This document shows, in pieces, positions 9,942 to 20,966 of a stretch of DNA of 64,000 nt. The position numbers were made by a program, and so were the translations under genes. Origin of the DNA: Furcasterigmium furcatum (lineage: Eukaryota > Ascomycota > Sordariomycetes > Glomerellales > Plectosphaerellaceae); assembly GCA_001599815.1 (NCBI GenBank), contig BCIA01000002.1:248001-312000 (forward strand), read 5' to 3'. Position 1 is the stretch's first letter. The number at the start of each line of letters is the position of its first letter. The notes beneath the pieces are model-generated. The model was not told where the DNA came from. It worked only from the letters and a program-made list of their open reading frames with translations, and searched no databases.

Positions 9942-11754
9942 ATGGCAACACTTTCGGAGAACAAGGACGCCATCACGGCGCCGGCTCAGCCTGAGCATGC
10001 TGACGGCCGCGGACACAAGGATGCGGCCATTGACGCCGCTGCCAAGGGCCAGACCACCACGGGATACGAAGAGCTGACGCCCTGGGAGACCGTTAAGACC
10101 TTCAAGGTTGCCACGGCGGCCTGTTTCCTGGCTGCGTTCAGCGCTGCTACGGATGGCTACCAGATCGGGTGAGTTTCCTTCCGAGCCTCTACCAAACCCT
10201 CTTGTCTGACGTCCCGTGCCCCGCAGCATCAACGCCAGTATCATCGCCAACAAGGGTTTCATCCACGAGTTCGCCACCAGGGTTGATGCCACGGGCCAGC
10301 CCTACCACGATACGCCAGTCCTCCAGGGCTGGAGCTCTATCATGTCAGTGGGTCAGATCATCGGCATGGTAACGATGCCCTTCATCTTAGGCCCCTTCGG
10401 CAGAAAGGTGGCCATGTTCACCTACTGGTTTATCCTGGCCCTGAGCGTCATGACAGAGAGCCTGGCCCGGGAATGGCCTCACTGGCTGGTCGGAAAGCTT
10501 CTCGCCGGAATTGGCGTCGGGTGCCTCCAGACCACCCTGCCGACCTATATTGCAGAGGTGGCCCCCGTCAAGATCCGCGGCGCCCTCCTCATGTGCTACA
10601 GCTTCTGGTGGACACTCGGGAGCTTCTTCGCCCACGTCGCACTCAACGTCCTCAACAAGACGCACGAGATGGACTGGCTGGTCCCCATCTACACGCAGTG
10701 GGCCCAGATTTTCCTGATGCTTATGGTCTATATCGTCCTCCCCGAGTCGCCGGCCTGGTGCGTTGGGCGCGGCAAATACGACCGCGCGCGTAAGGAGCTG
10801 CAGAAGCTGAACCGAGATGTCAAAGGATACAACGTCGAGCAGCAGCTGCAGGCGCTCATCCTAACGGCGGAGCACGAGAAGGCCATTGCCATGGAGCAGA
10901 AGCGCGAGAAGTGGTACGCCATATTCCAGGGCGTCAACGGGCTGCGGACCGTCATCTCACTCTGGGCCAACCTATCCCAGCAATTCCTAGGCCTCACACT
11001 CTTCTCTAGCTATGGGACCTACTTCTTCCAGCAGGCTGGCGTAGCCAACCCCTTTACCGTCAAGGTTATCACCTCGTCCATGAATATCGCCACTATCATC
11101 GTTATTATCTTTCTTGCGGACTACCTCGGCCGTCGACGTATTGCCTGCTGCGCCACGTCCCTCGAGCTACTCATGTGCATCGCGATCGGCATCCTGGGCG
11201 TGACAAGGAAGGTGGCGGCCACGGACTACTTGTTTGTTCTCTTTGCCTGCTTGTGGAGTATGTCCCCCCCCTCCCCCCCCCCCCCCCCCCCTCTCTCTCT
11301 CTGGTATTCGGCTGCTTACCCGTTGACAGATATCGGCATGACGGCCAACGGGGCTGCGGGCTGGGGCTATATTGGCGAGATATCCTCGCAGCGCCTGCGC
11401 CCCTATACAGCCGGCTTTGGCGCCGCAACGACCTGCGTGGTTGGCGTTGTGATGAACGTGCTGACGCCCAAGATGATCAACGCCCACGACTGGAACTGGG
11501 GCTTCAAGACCGGCTGGTTCTACGCTGGCGTCGGCCTCTTCTTCGTTGTGGGCATGTGGTTGCTCATTCCAGAGACCAAGGGGTAAAGTCCCCCTGCATA
11601 TATGTGGGCGCCATAAAAGCTAACATTACCGTGTAGACGGTCCGCGGCCGAGCTGGACGAGCTATTTGAGCGCAAGATTAAGCCCTGGCGGTTCCACAAG
11701 ACCGAGACGGCTACTGAGCGTTTACTTGCCGCTGAGAAGGATCGGGCTGAGTAG
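9942..11754 (+). CDS. MFS sugar transporter (alpha-glucoside/maltose permease type)
   Basis: Four exons, 9942-10168, 10227-11257, 11330-11582 and 11637-11754; introns of 58, 72 and 54 bp; product 542 aa. It is a 12-helix plasma-membrane proton/sugar symporter. Family marks visible are a cytosolic N-terminus of about 55 residues, the PESPAW motif after helix 6, the central loop with EHEKAIAMEQ, a YLGRRR loop motif, and PETKG at the end of helix 12 followed by the ELDELFE tail. These fit the fungal maltose/alpha-glucoside permease branch better than the hexose branch, but substrate cannot be settled by eye. An ATG-less extension upstream of 9942 is open but reads as leader. The position just after the rhamnosidase gene suggests uptake of rhamnosides or other plant sugars. 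Confidence 0.92.
11264..11302. repeat. Poly-C / (CT)n tract inside an intron
   Basis: About 28 nearly uninterrupted C residues run into a (CT)n repeat. The tract begins seven bases into intron 2 of the sugar transporter and takes up about half of it. Confidence 0.9.
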
Positions 11755-12027
11755 GAACCGGTCGTACTAGGCCCCACTGACGTCGGGAGTCGGTCCCGGC
11801 TCCCAACCGGGATCTCCACCAAGGCCTCCGGCGCGTAACAGTGAGGAGGTTGTTAGCTCTGGAAATAAGATGTCTTGGCTCTTAAAGATAGATTATTAGG
11901 CTATCTATAAGAAACGTGTAAGAAACGGTCTTCTGTGCTAGAAGAAAGAAGAGTAAAGGATAGTCCTAGACTACACCCCCGCCCGTCCAACAAAAGCGTG
12001 TCGGCGCTCCCAAGGGGCTTAGATGCT

Positions 12028-12354
12028 CTAACAATTGGTGCTAGTGGGTAGTGAGACCGCGATAGTTGCTGGGAATGTCCTCCTTAGTGTCGACACTATA
12101 GTAAGGCCCGGGTAAACCAGCGTCGCCGCAGGGCCTGTTGGGTTGGTCTGTTTGTTGTAGGCGTAGTACTCCATGGAGAAGACCCTGTGTTGATGCTCGC
12201 GCGGGAACGTCTGGCATGCGAAACCAGAGTTTCTTGGACCGGCGGCGGTATAGGGGGTACCCTGTTGGCCAGTCTGAGGGTACAGGTAGACTCGCCAGGC
12301 CTCGACTGGGCCCAGTGCGACGAGAGAGGCAGCGATGACGGCCGTGAGCTTCAT
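12028..12354 (-). CDS. Small secreted protein
   Basis: A single exon giving 108 aa. The first 19-20 residues are a good signal peptide (MKLTAVIAASLVALGPVEA, cleavage after Ala). The mature part starts WRVYLYPQTGQQGTPY and has only two cysteines, one mid-protein and one as the final residue. The ATG at 12354 was preferred over an in-frame upstream codon because it starts the signal peptide. The last 25 residues look less protein-like than the same DNA read in the next frame, which ends at 12041 with PYYSVDTKEDIPSNYRG, so a frameshift or an unseen intron near 12120 is possible. No known domain. It lies tail to head upstream of nothing obvious and shares a strand with the dehydrogenase gene. Confidence 0.6.
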   Translation of the reverse strand: MKLTAVIAASLVALGPVEAWRVYLYPQTGQQGTPYTAAGPRNSGFACQTFPREHQHRVFSMEYYAYNKQTNPTGPAATLVYPGLTIVSTLRRTFPATIAVSLPTSTNC

Positions 12355-12617
12355 GTTGGAATGAGAAATATAGTCCACTTTGAACACACAAAACAGTTAG
12401 CATCATCTCGCCAGGCTATTCGAGGTAGTTCTACCAAGATCGATTTTCTTTGTGTTTGTTAATGCGAGAGGTCAGTTTGTCCACTAAGAAGTAAAAACAC
12501 CTGCGACGATAATACTTCATACATCCCGTGTCTCTTGAAAATAACCATTCCCGTATCTCGGGTTAATCAAGAACTCTTCAAGCTTACAACCATAGTCGGG
12601 TGTTTTGTACGACGGTC

Positions 12618-14087
12618 TCAGCTGCACCACATCTCAACGGCGACACCCTCCTTTTCTAGTCCGGCCAAGACATCAAAGTCGAGCCCAAGTTGGCGAAAAG
12701 CAACTATTATATAGCTGAACCTCTGCTTTAAGCTCTCTCTGTTCCACTCAGTCGTATCATCAAGACGCTGAATGTCAGGGACGGCGTCTTGCCTCACCAG
12801 AGGATCGGCCCAGGCGACGTCGATCTTCCCGGTCGACACAAGATTCTTCGCGAGTTCCAGACCCGGCGAGTTGGCGAGATGAGACTGTCCGCGCTTGAAT
12901 CCGATCCCGACAACAAGTACTCGGGGGTGTAGAGCACTGGAGGGTTCTAGAGCTGAGCAGTCCACGTGGAGATTTCGGCACACTCTGTCGAGAAGACGCT
13001 TGGCGACCACAGCCGGCCGTGACCGCATCTTCTCCGCTGCTGCATGCAACAGAGGAAAATCGGAATTCGAGAGCAGGTAGTAGGGATTCACGGGGATACA
13101 ATGGCCCCCGACCCCGAGTGATGGCTCAAACGGCATGTATCCGAAGGGCTTGCTCACGGCCGCGCGACAAACCTCGTACGGGTCGATGCCATGAGGAATG
13201 CAGGCATCCGCCATCTCGTTGGCGAAGGATATGCCGATCATGCGCTGGCAGTTTTCGTAGAGCTTCATCATCTCGGCCACCTCTGGACGGGAGACGGGGA
13301 TGATTCTATCGAACACACGACCGTACAAACGGGTGATCGAGGTCAGAGATCCGGGTGCCTCGTCGTCCAAGCCAGAGACGATTTTAGGGATGAGATGCGC
13401 CGGGGGCTCCAGGCGACCGGGATCGACTCGCTCGGGGGACATGCCGACTAGGAAGCGGCGTTGCTTGGCCAAAAGGCCGAGCAACTGGCGTGTCATGCCC
13501 ACTGCGACGGAGGATTCAATAACAATGGTTGATCCGGGACGCGCATGGTCCGAGACAGTCGTGATGGCGTCGCGCAGGAAAGACGAGTCGATGGTCTGAT
13601 CTGGACGGAGAAGCGTTGGGACAGAGATGAGGAAATGAGTTGCGCCGGAGATGTCGCTTGTCCTGCAAGTGAATCTTGCTCTGCAGTTGAATCCGCCGGA
13701 TGTCTCCAGATGTTCAACCCGATCCGCAGAGACGTCGAAGCCTATTACGTTGTACTGCGTGGAGAAAAGGCGTACCAGATGCTCTCCGACATACCCTACT
13801 CCGATCACAGCAACTGTGGGAACAGTCTCGAAGTCCTGCGAGGGAACTTCACAGACCTCTTCATCAGAGCACTCCTCAGTCGGTGGCGTGTCAGGGTAGG
13901 ATTGGCCGGGGCTGATATCCCAGAGTCGACCGTGGCAGCTGGCGGTGTCGAATGAGGTGGATGTGGTCGCCAAAGTGCAACCGGCGTCAGACTGAACGGC
14001 ACAAGCAGCCCACGGGGGGTCTTCGTGATCTTGGGAGTGAAATGGTTGCATTATTGTTGCAGCAAGAAGCCCGGAGGCTTGCGTCAT
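12618..14087 (-). CDS. UDP-sugar dehydrogenase (UDP-glucose/GDP-mannose dehydrogenase family)
   Basis: A single uninterrupted exon giving 489 aa. Such enzymes oxidise the C6 hydroxyl of a nucleotide sugar twice with NAD+ to make a uronic acid donor in the cytosol. The NAD-binding glycine motif GVGYVG is at 96-101, the Glu-containing segment SPERVDPGR near 217-225, the Lys/Asn central helix region near 275-290, and the catalytic Cys330 sits in GVGGHCIPVNPYY. The C-terminal UDP-binding domain has VVGIGFKRGQSHLANSP. The GGHC-IPVNP form is closer to bacterial UDP-N-acetyl-mannosamine/glucosamine dehydrogenases than to typical eukaryotic UDP-glucose dehydrogenase. The N-terminal 88 residues have no counterpart in the family; Met13 is an alternative start. 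The lack of introns, unlike the neighbours, would fit an old bacterial origin, but that is inference. Confidence 0.85.
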   Translation of the reverse strand: MTQASGLLAATIMQPFHSQDHEDPPWAACAVQSDAGCTLATTSTSFDTASCHGRLWDISPGQSYPDTPPTEECSDEEVCEVPSQDFETVPTVAVIGVGYVGEHLVRLFSTQYNVIGFDVSADRVEHLETSGGFNCRARFTCRTSDISGATHFLISVPTLLRPDQTIDSSFLRDAITTVSDHARPGSTIVIESSVAVGMTRQLLGLLAKQRRFLVGMSPERVDPGRLEPPAHLIPKIVSGLDDEAPGSLTSITRLYGRVFDRIIPVSRPEVAEMMKLYENCQRMIGISFANEMADACIPHGIDPYEVCRAAVSKPFGYMPFEPSLGVGGHCIPVNPYYLLSNSDFPLLHAAAEKMRSRPAVVAKRLLDRVCRNLHVDCSALEPSSALHPRVLVVGIGFKRGQSHLANSPGLELAKNLVSTGKIDVAWADPLVRQDAVPDIQRLDDTTEWNRESLKQRFSYIIVAFRQLGLDFDVLAGLEKEGVAVEMWCS

Positions 14088-15682
14088 GGGGAAAGTGTGG
14101 ACTGAAGCAACATTCGCTACTCAGGTTCGACTGTCTAGGACTGGGCATATGGAGTTGGCAGGACTTTGGCAGGCTTTTGACTTGGTTCGTATTCAAAGGT
14201 AGAGTTTGATGCAAGGAAGCTCCGATGGCATCATCCCTGAGATGCGACGTGTCGGAACTCGAGCCGGCATCAGAATGGCTTCTTGAGGAGAGGGCCGGCG
14301 CCACCGGAGCACTTACATGGACGATCTCCAAAGCGCCTCCAGGACGGTTGTCCGAGCTTGGAAGATGATGTCGATCCCATTTTTAGCAGATAATCTCTGG
14401 ACCAAGCACAGCCACCTCAACAGGGGATGTCAATAAAAGCAATCCCGAGACATCGCACAGGAATGGCGAAAAACCACCACCGTTCCTTGATTGTTGCGCG
14501 ATGCCGCAGCGCTAGAGCCTCCTTTAGAGCAGGTTGCTACAAATCGTGTCCCATCAACCACCGCACATGGCATGCTGAGTTGCACATGCCCCTGGGTACC
14601 GATGTCCGGGCGAGCACAGCGTCTGGTGTTCTAGCTACAGAGATCTTGTGCGATTCATGCTGAACATGAGGCGCGATCCCTGAAATTTCCCCCTTCTCAG
14701 CTGAACTCATTCTCAACAGCATCCGAGCGTAGACCGGAAGACTTGACAGGCACCGATCGATTAGAGCTCGTACATACAAGGCTCGTATTTAAAGCAGTGT
14801 TGATTATTCTAAGTCTTCATACTAATTAAATCGCCAACAACAAGGGCGGAAGGGGTCTAGCAGTGTACAAGTGGGACAGAAATCGAGGTCCTTTCTCTAA
14901 CCTGCAATGACACCAAGGGACAAATTCTCTCCCAAACCAGACACTGAGTGCAAATATCGATCATTCAGGCCAGTTCACATCCGCAGATGCCCCATGAGGC
15001 TGTGACGGAACTTATCCTGAGCTGGATGGCGTCGGCCTGAGTCCAGGGATTGGATCGAGAAGGATGACGTGATGGAAGGCCCAAGACACGAAGCGCGCAG
15101 CTTGCAGCACAGAGCCCAAGCCCCATATCGGAACATTACACGCTTGGGAACCACAGTCTCGTGTATGCAAGACTTTTCGCGGCTTCGGAAGAGGCTGGCT
15201 GTGTTTCCTTGCCGTGTAACACGCCCCCTCGTCGTGCTACGCGGAGGCGAGGATCTCCGTCCTCGTATTTCCACGTTCCTGGGATCGTTGTACTTATTCT
15301 CCGCCCGACCTGAAAGTGTCCGACCGCTCACCGTACTTTGACCTCTTGCCTTGACGAAAATTCCCTAGACGACTGAATATTGAAAGGCGCAAGCCATGAC
15401 ATGCGTTGCGTGTCACCTTCAAGCTGTACGGGAAGCGTCCGACTCTCACTTTGGTCAGGCCGAAATCTCCCAGACATTTCGAGGCGTTCTTGGCAACCTA
15501 TGTTTGCTTTCTTCGTATTGAAAGGGGGTAAAAAGGGAATGCTCTGAAGTCTGGGTTGTAAATACTCGAATATCATCGTATTCCCACTGCACTTGCAACC
15601 CGCTCGCTGCTTGCGTGTTACTCTTGCTTTCTTGCACGCCGCTCCTAGTATCGCACCGCGCCTGGAAGATTTATCGGACACC
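14088..15682. other. Divergent intergenic region, no gene seen
   Basis: This 1.6 kb lies between the dehydrogenase (minus) and the chitin deacetylase (plus). Open frames are short, overlap on both strands and show no domain, signal peptide or splice pattern. A few AT-rich runs (around 14790-14830) are the only compositional change. Confidence 0.5.
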
Positions 15683-17357
15683 ATGCACCTGATTGTGTGT
15701 TTTCTGTTGCTGGGCAGCCTTTCGCGGGCTGCGGCGACTGGTGAGCATCTTGTCCGACGAGGCACAGAATGCGGGCCTCGCATCGGGGCATGCCCGGCTG
15801 GCGAGTGCTGCTCCGAAGCTCAGTGGTGTGGCACCTCCCCAGCTCACTGCGGAGGATCAACCTGTCGGATCGAATATAGCGACTCTTGTGACACTTTGTG
15901 AGTATGAGCCAAACAATCATGAGAGCTGCAGTTTCGTTGGATTGATCCGGGCTGACCGAGGGAAAGCTTCCCTCCCGCCGGCAGTACTACTGAAGACATC
16001 CCAAGACCTCTGGTCGGGAATGTTCCCTACGGTGAGAACTCATCTACTGATCTGGAAGAATCTTGAAAGCTTACAATTCCAGGCCAAATTATCACGCAAT
16101 GCCGCGACCCCGGTATGATTGCCTTGACCTTTGACGATGGACCTTACGAGTACACTTCAAACATTCTGGATATCCTCGACTTGCACCAGGTCAAGGCCAC
16201 ATTTTTCATCGTCGGCAACAACAAGGCCAAGAGGCCAATTGATGACGAAGGCACCGGATGGCCAGCAGTCATGAAGCGCATGCACGCGGCGGGACATCAC
16301 ATCGCAAGCCACACATGGACGCATCGTGATCTCAACCAAGTCAATAGCACGATACAGAATTCGGAGGTCGTTTTCAACGAGATGGCCTTCAGAAACCTTT
16401 TTGGCTGGGTCCCGACTTACTTCAGGCCGCCGTATCTCGAATGCTCTCAGGCGTCTGGGTGTCAGACGCTGTTGGCTACCCTGGGGTATCACGTCATCCA
16501 TGCGGATATCGACACCAAAGATTACCTGTATGATTCTGAAGACTCAATCCAAAAGGCCAAAAATCGCTTTCTGGAGAGGATCTCGTCCACCAGAGACAGC
16601 GAGGGTCATATTGTCCTCGCCCACGACGTTCACTATCAGACGGTCTTCAACCTGACCGAATTCATGATCCAGGAATCCCGTGATCGAGGATATCAGCTGG
16701 TGACGGTTGGGGAATGTCTAGGAGACCCGCCCAGCAACTGGTATCGCACCGTTGGAGTGTCGACCCTGTCGGCCAAAGCCACGGCCACAACATCGATCAC
16801 TCTAGGTCGAGGTTGCGCGGCGCCATCATCGTCATCGACTTCCACACGGCCCCAGCCCTCATCTTCCGAGACTGTGTCAGCCGACCAGACATGTGGCGGT
16901 AATCAAGCTTTCAGCTGCCGAGGCTCTGCTTTTGGAAACTGCTGCTCATGGTACGGGTATTGGTGAGTATATCCACAGGCGTGCTCTCCGTCGTCATCAG
17001 TGGCTTTACCCGGTGGTAAATACTTTTGAACATGGAATTTTGCTGAAGTTAGCATAGTGGCTCCAGCAGCGAATACTGCGGCACTGGCTGCAACCCCCAG
17101 TACGGTGAATGTGCCCGTGTCCCGACAGCAGTGTCCGACACCACCAATGGCCTCTGTGGAACCGGATTCCAGGCAAGCTGCAAGGATTATGGAGAGAAAC
17201 AGTGCTGCTCTGAACATGGATATTGGTAAGTCATATCTACGGATAGCTCTAAACCCAGTCAAGCGCATCACCTTGCTAACATGGCGGCCATATCAGTGGT
17301 AACACCCCCGCCCACTGCGGCGTTGGCTGTCAACCACTCTTTGGAGAATGCCATTAA
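15683..17357 (+). CDS. Secreted chitin deacetylase with three CBM18 modules
   Basis: Five exons: 15683-15897, 15967-16031, 16083-16962, 17058-17225 and 17297-17357; product 462 aa. The acceptor at 15966 is the least certain; 15960 is an alternative. The enzyme removes acetyl groups from chitin outside the cell. Order: signal peptide (1-18), a chitin-binding CBM18 module (about 28-66) with GECCSEAQWCG, a NodB polysaccharide deacetylase domain (about 95-300), a Ser/Thr-rich linker, then two more CBM18 modules (CCSWYGYWCG and CCSEHGYWCG). Catalytic features are TFDDGP at 109-114 with presumed base Asp111 and metal ligand Asp112, His170 and His174 in HTWTHRD, the RPPY motif, and a C-terminal LAHDVH. 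Introns fall at the same place inside both C-terminal modules, showing tandem module duplication. Typical roles are wall remodelling and shielding chitin from plant chitinases. Confidence 0.92.
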
Positions 17358-18113
17358 TTAGTTTTGCGGCGAAGGCCGGGAATGTGGTGCACGGGAACAG
17401 TTACAAGAACTCACAGATTCCTTCCGAGGAGCTGTGCCATGTCGGACGCAGGCAACGACCTCGGGCTTTACCTCTGTATTGAAATGTGGGCGCAGTCTCC
17501 TGCGGGCTATCTTGCCGTCAACGCTTGAATTCAGAACATCCAAGATAACGAAATTGCCGGGCGGGTTGACGGATGATGATAGTGTACCGGATATCGACGG
17601 AGTGTTGTGGGGTCAGTCTCCGCTGGGCGCCGGGGAGCTCGAGGTTCAGGCTCCCCGGCGCTCGCCACGAGGTGCCCAGCTCTCCTTGCTTTAGTAACTA
17701 TGTACCAATGCCTCGGCGACGCATGGGGCCCCGGATACTTATCATGAAGGCATTGCGGGGGAAGATACGCTAGCACTAGCCCCTGAGAGATAGGGTGCGC
17801 GATTGATGGTACCGGGCCGGGGGAGAATAATGCCCCCTTGGCTTCATCTCCTGGGCGATGTCAGAGAGCCATCGAGACTGATCCTCTGAGCGTTCAATCA
17901 GGACGTTCGAGTTATCGACTAGCCCAATCCTAGGTCCGCGGCGGCCTGGGCAGGAGGCAACTCAACAGATACACTTCTCGGCTGCGACATGGAGCTATAA
18001 GGACCGGTGTCCCTAAACCATCAGTCTTCCAACCTCTGCGGATTGCCCCTTCCATCGACCTCAGTTTCTTTGGCCATCATCCATTATTGCCTCGACTACC
18101 AATCCGGTTCGCC
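17358..18113. other. Intergenic stretch with a GC-rich inverted repeat
   Basis: No gene is supported. It holds the 12-bp perfect inverted repeat listed separately and the promoter of the following MFS gene, whose last 100 bp are CT-rich. Confidence 0.55.
17627..17661. repeat. Perfect 12-bp inverted repeat, 11-nt spacer
   Basis: Arms GCGCCGGGGAGC (17627-17638) and GCTCCCCGGCGC (17650-17661) are exact reverse complements. The hairpin would be very stable. It lies about 270 bp past the chitin deacetylase stop codon, so it could be in or near the 3' end region of that transcript, or a protein-binding palindrome for the downstream gene. Confidence 0.85.
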
Positions 18114-19840
18114 ATGTTCCCCCAAACTTCTCGCTCGTCCGAGAAGTCCTCAGCCGGCTCGCCGCCAGAGCTGTCGCAGCTTGAGCCCGTCGCAACACAC
18201 AATGGCACTGATCCCAAATCGACCCTCAGTAACATGATGGAAAAGGAAGACCTCGAAATAGCAGACAGCACCGATCGACCTGTCAAGAGCGCTGAAGAGG
18301 CACGCCTCGTGAGCAAGCTGGACTGGCGACTGATGCCCATTCTTTGGGTCATGTACTGGTTCAACTACCTCGACCGGAACGCTATTACCGTCGCTCGACT
18401 AGACGGACTCGAGGCAGAGCTGAATCTCACCTCTACCCAGTATCAGACGAGTGTGGCCATTCTCTTTGTTGGGTATATTCTCGGCCAGGTCCCAAGCAGT
18501 TTGTTCATCCCTCCCTCAATAGCGACACAGATGACCCGGACTAATCTGTCAAGACATGCTCATTACCCGCGTCCGCCCATCTATCTTCATGGCGGGCGCT
18601 ATGGCTCTCTGGGCTATCGTCAGTACTTTGACCGCTGTGACAAAGGACTTTAGGGGTCTTCTGCTCACGCGCTTCTTTCTCGGGGTGACTGAAGCGCCGT
18701 TTTATCCGGGCGCCCTCTACATCCTAGCCATGTTCTATACCAAGGCTGAAATCGCCACACGACTCTCGATCCTATTCACTGCTAATATCTGCGGCACGGC
18801 GTTTGCTGGGCTAATTGCTATTGGCGTGTTTGAGATGTCCGGCGTCGCAGGCATAGCTGGTTGGCGCTGGCTCTTTATTCTTCAGGGAATCCTGACCTTT
18901 ATTGTGTCGATCGCCTCGGCCTGGATTCTTCCTGATGAGCCCTATAATACCCGCTGGCTTTCGGAGGACGAGAAGCTCCTGGCTACCTCACGGATGGATG
19001 CCGATACTACAGAGCTTAGGACGAATACCAGCATCCTAGTCGGCCTGCTCGACGCCCTCAAGGATGTACGGCTTTGGGTTCTCATCTTTATGCAGCACTT
19101 GCATCTTGGTATGTTCTCTGGACCTTCCCGTTTTCGGCGGCACAGGGAGCTGACTGCTCATGTCAAAAGCTGCTGCCGGGTATAAGAACTTCTTCCCATC
19201 CATCGTGGAGACTCTCGGCTTCAGTCGGAATGTGACCCTCGCGCTGACATGCCCGCCCTACCTTATTGCTGGCGCGTTCTGCATCCTCTGGGCATACAGT
19301 TCTGGTAAGCTCTTCCCAGGACCATGAACACCCAAGCTTCGCTAACCAGCTCCCGTGTTCAGGCCGATTCAACGAGCGTGTCTGGCATATCACCGTCGCG
19401 AAGGTGATCGCAGTTGTCGGCTTCGTCCTTGCCTGCGCGACACTCAACACCGCCGTGAGATATTTTGCTATGTGCACGTTCGCCACAGGCGTGTACGCCT
19501 GTAATTCCCTTATCCTGGGATGGGTCAGCAGCACCTGCGGCCAAACCCGCGAAAAAAAGTCCATCTCGCTCGGAATCGTCAACTGCGTTGCCACTGTGGC
19601 CGCTATCTACACGCCGGTGAGTGAGCAACGGGCTGCGAGAGACGGCACACCTACTAACTGCTTCTCTAGTATCTCTGGCCCAGGGAAGATGCGCCGCGCT
19701 ATGTGACCGCCATGGCCACCAGCGCTGCTTTCTCTGTATCTTCGGCCGTCTTAGCCTGGCTCCTCAAATGGATGCTCATTAGGGAGAACCGGAGACTTGC
19801 GCAGTTGCCCGACGACAATGGACGCCGCTATGTGTATTAG
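18114..19840 (+). CDS. MFS transporter, Dal5/Tna1 (anion:cation symporter) type
   Basis: Five exons: 18114-18498, 18554-19108, 19170-19304, 19363-19616 and 19670-19840; all four introns 53-61 bp; product 499 aa. This plasma-membrane carrier type moves small organic anions such as allantoate, nicotinate or other vitamins and carboxylates. Marks are a hydrophilic N-terminus of about 70 residues, the first helix segment PILWVMYWFNYLDRNAI, GYILGQVPSN in helix 2, RFFLGVTEAPFYPG in helix 4, the GWRWLFILQG segment with an LPDEP motif at the start of the central loop, and LGWVSSTCGQTREKKS around helix 10. The substrate is unknown. The next gene downstream, same strand, is an isocitrate-lyase-family enzyme, which would fit use of an imported organic acid, but they are 1.1 kb apart. 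Confidence 0.9.
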
Positions 19841-20966
19841 AGTAGCAGGAGCAGCCTCAGTGGCAGAGAGCCCCGGTCAGCCTTGTTGGACAGGTTCGGG
19901 CGTTCGCAGCCCTGACTAACCACACTGGTCTTGGGGCGTCGTCGCCTGCAGCATGTACTTGCATGCAGGGAAACCGGGACAAGTTCGCTTGTACTGTCTA
20001 GGCAGTCGTCTTGACAGCCTCGCATGAGACGGTTTCCTGTTGCGCCGCTGTGCAAGAGCTTGATATAGTCCGGGTTTTTGTTTGAATAAGAATACAGTCT
20101 CTACCGTACATCGTAACCCTTTTACCAACAACATGTGCTGTCGTGAAGGTCCATCGATATGGTGGCGTCGAAAGAAGCGAAAGTCAGTTGCCAGGCAACG
20201 CCAGCGCTCGGCGTAGATCCGTCTATACGAGATCTGCCACCCTGGGCCTCTACAAATGATGACTCCATCTCCTGTCTGAAGGCTTTTTGTTTGCCTCGGA
20301 AAGATTACCCGCAATTCGACGAGGTGTAATATTGCTCCAACACTACCTGGCCCAAACCGACGTCGGGTGCGCATGCCCCTGGCTCGGCTTGCTGGGCGTC
20401 TCCTGTCGTCCTTCCTTTGGCCCGACATTCGATCCCTTTGCTCCAAGTGGAGGTCAACTTGGTGGTCTGAAAGGCAGACGTGAGCCACGTCCAGGGAGTG
20501 AACTCCGGCTGGGCATCTCGCGGCCCGGCACACGGGGAACCGGCTTGAATGTGGGGCCGTCGATATCCGGCTGTTCCGGTCAGTCTCCCCGTTCGGACTT
20601 GGCATCCTGTGACTCCCCGGAACCATGCTGCGTCGACTGACTTAATATTATGGCCCCGTCTGCCCGGAGGTCCATCGCGAGGTGTCGTATCCGTTGATTT
20701 CCGTGCTTTGACAGCGGCCCGTGAAGTATCTTGCCACGCATACATCCGCAGTCAACATCCGATGTCACCATTGTCCGCCCAAGCTCTCTCCCGCTCCAAG
20801 CAGAGCCTGATGCAGAAGGCTGCAACCAACCGAATAAAGGTAGAGCACTTCACGCCCAACAAATACAGCTGTCTCCCCGTAGCTTCAGAGATCGATCTTC
20901 CACGAAACCAGAGGATACACCGAACACCGCAGGACTCCAATACCCCAGTACACCGCAAGAGACAAG
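19841..20966. other. Intergenic stretch, no gene seen
   Basis: Open frames are present on both strands (for example a 236-codon one, 19916-20626 minus) but they are Arg-rich, overlap one another and show no recognisable domain. The final 100 bp are the A-rich leader of the next gene. Confidence 0.5.

Noticed and set aside
19916..20626. 236-codon open frame on the minus strand
   Set aside because: Arg/His-rich with no recognisable domain, overlapping other frames in an intergenic region.
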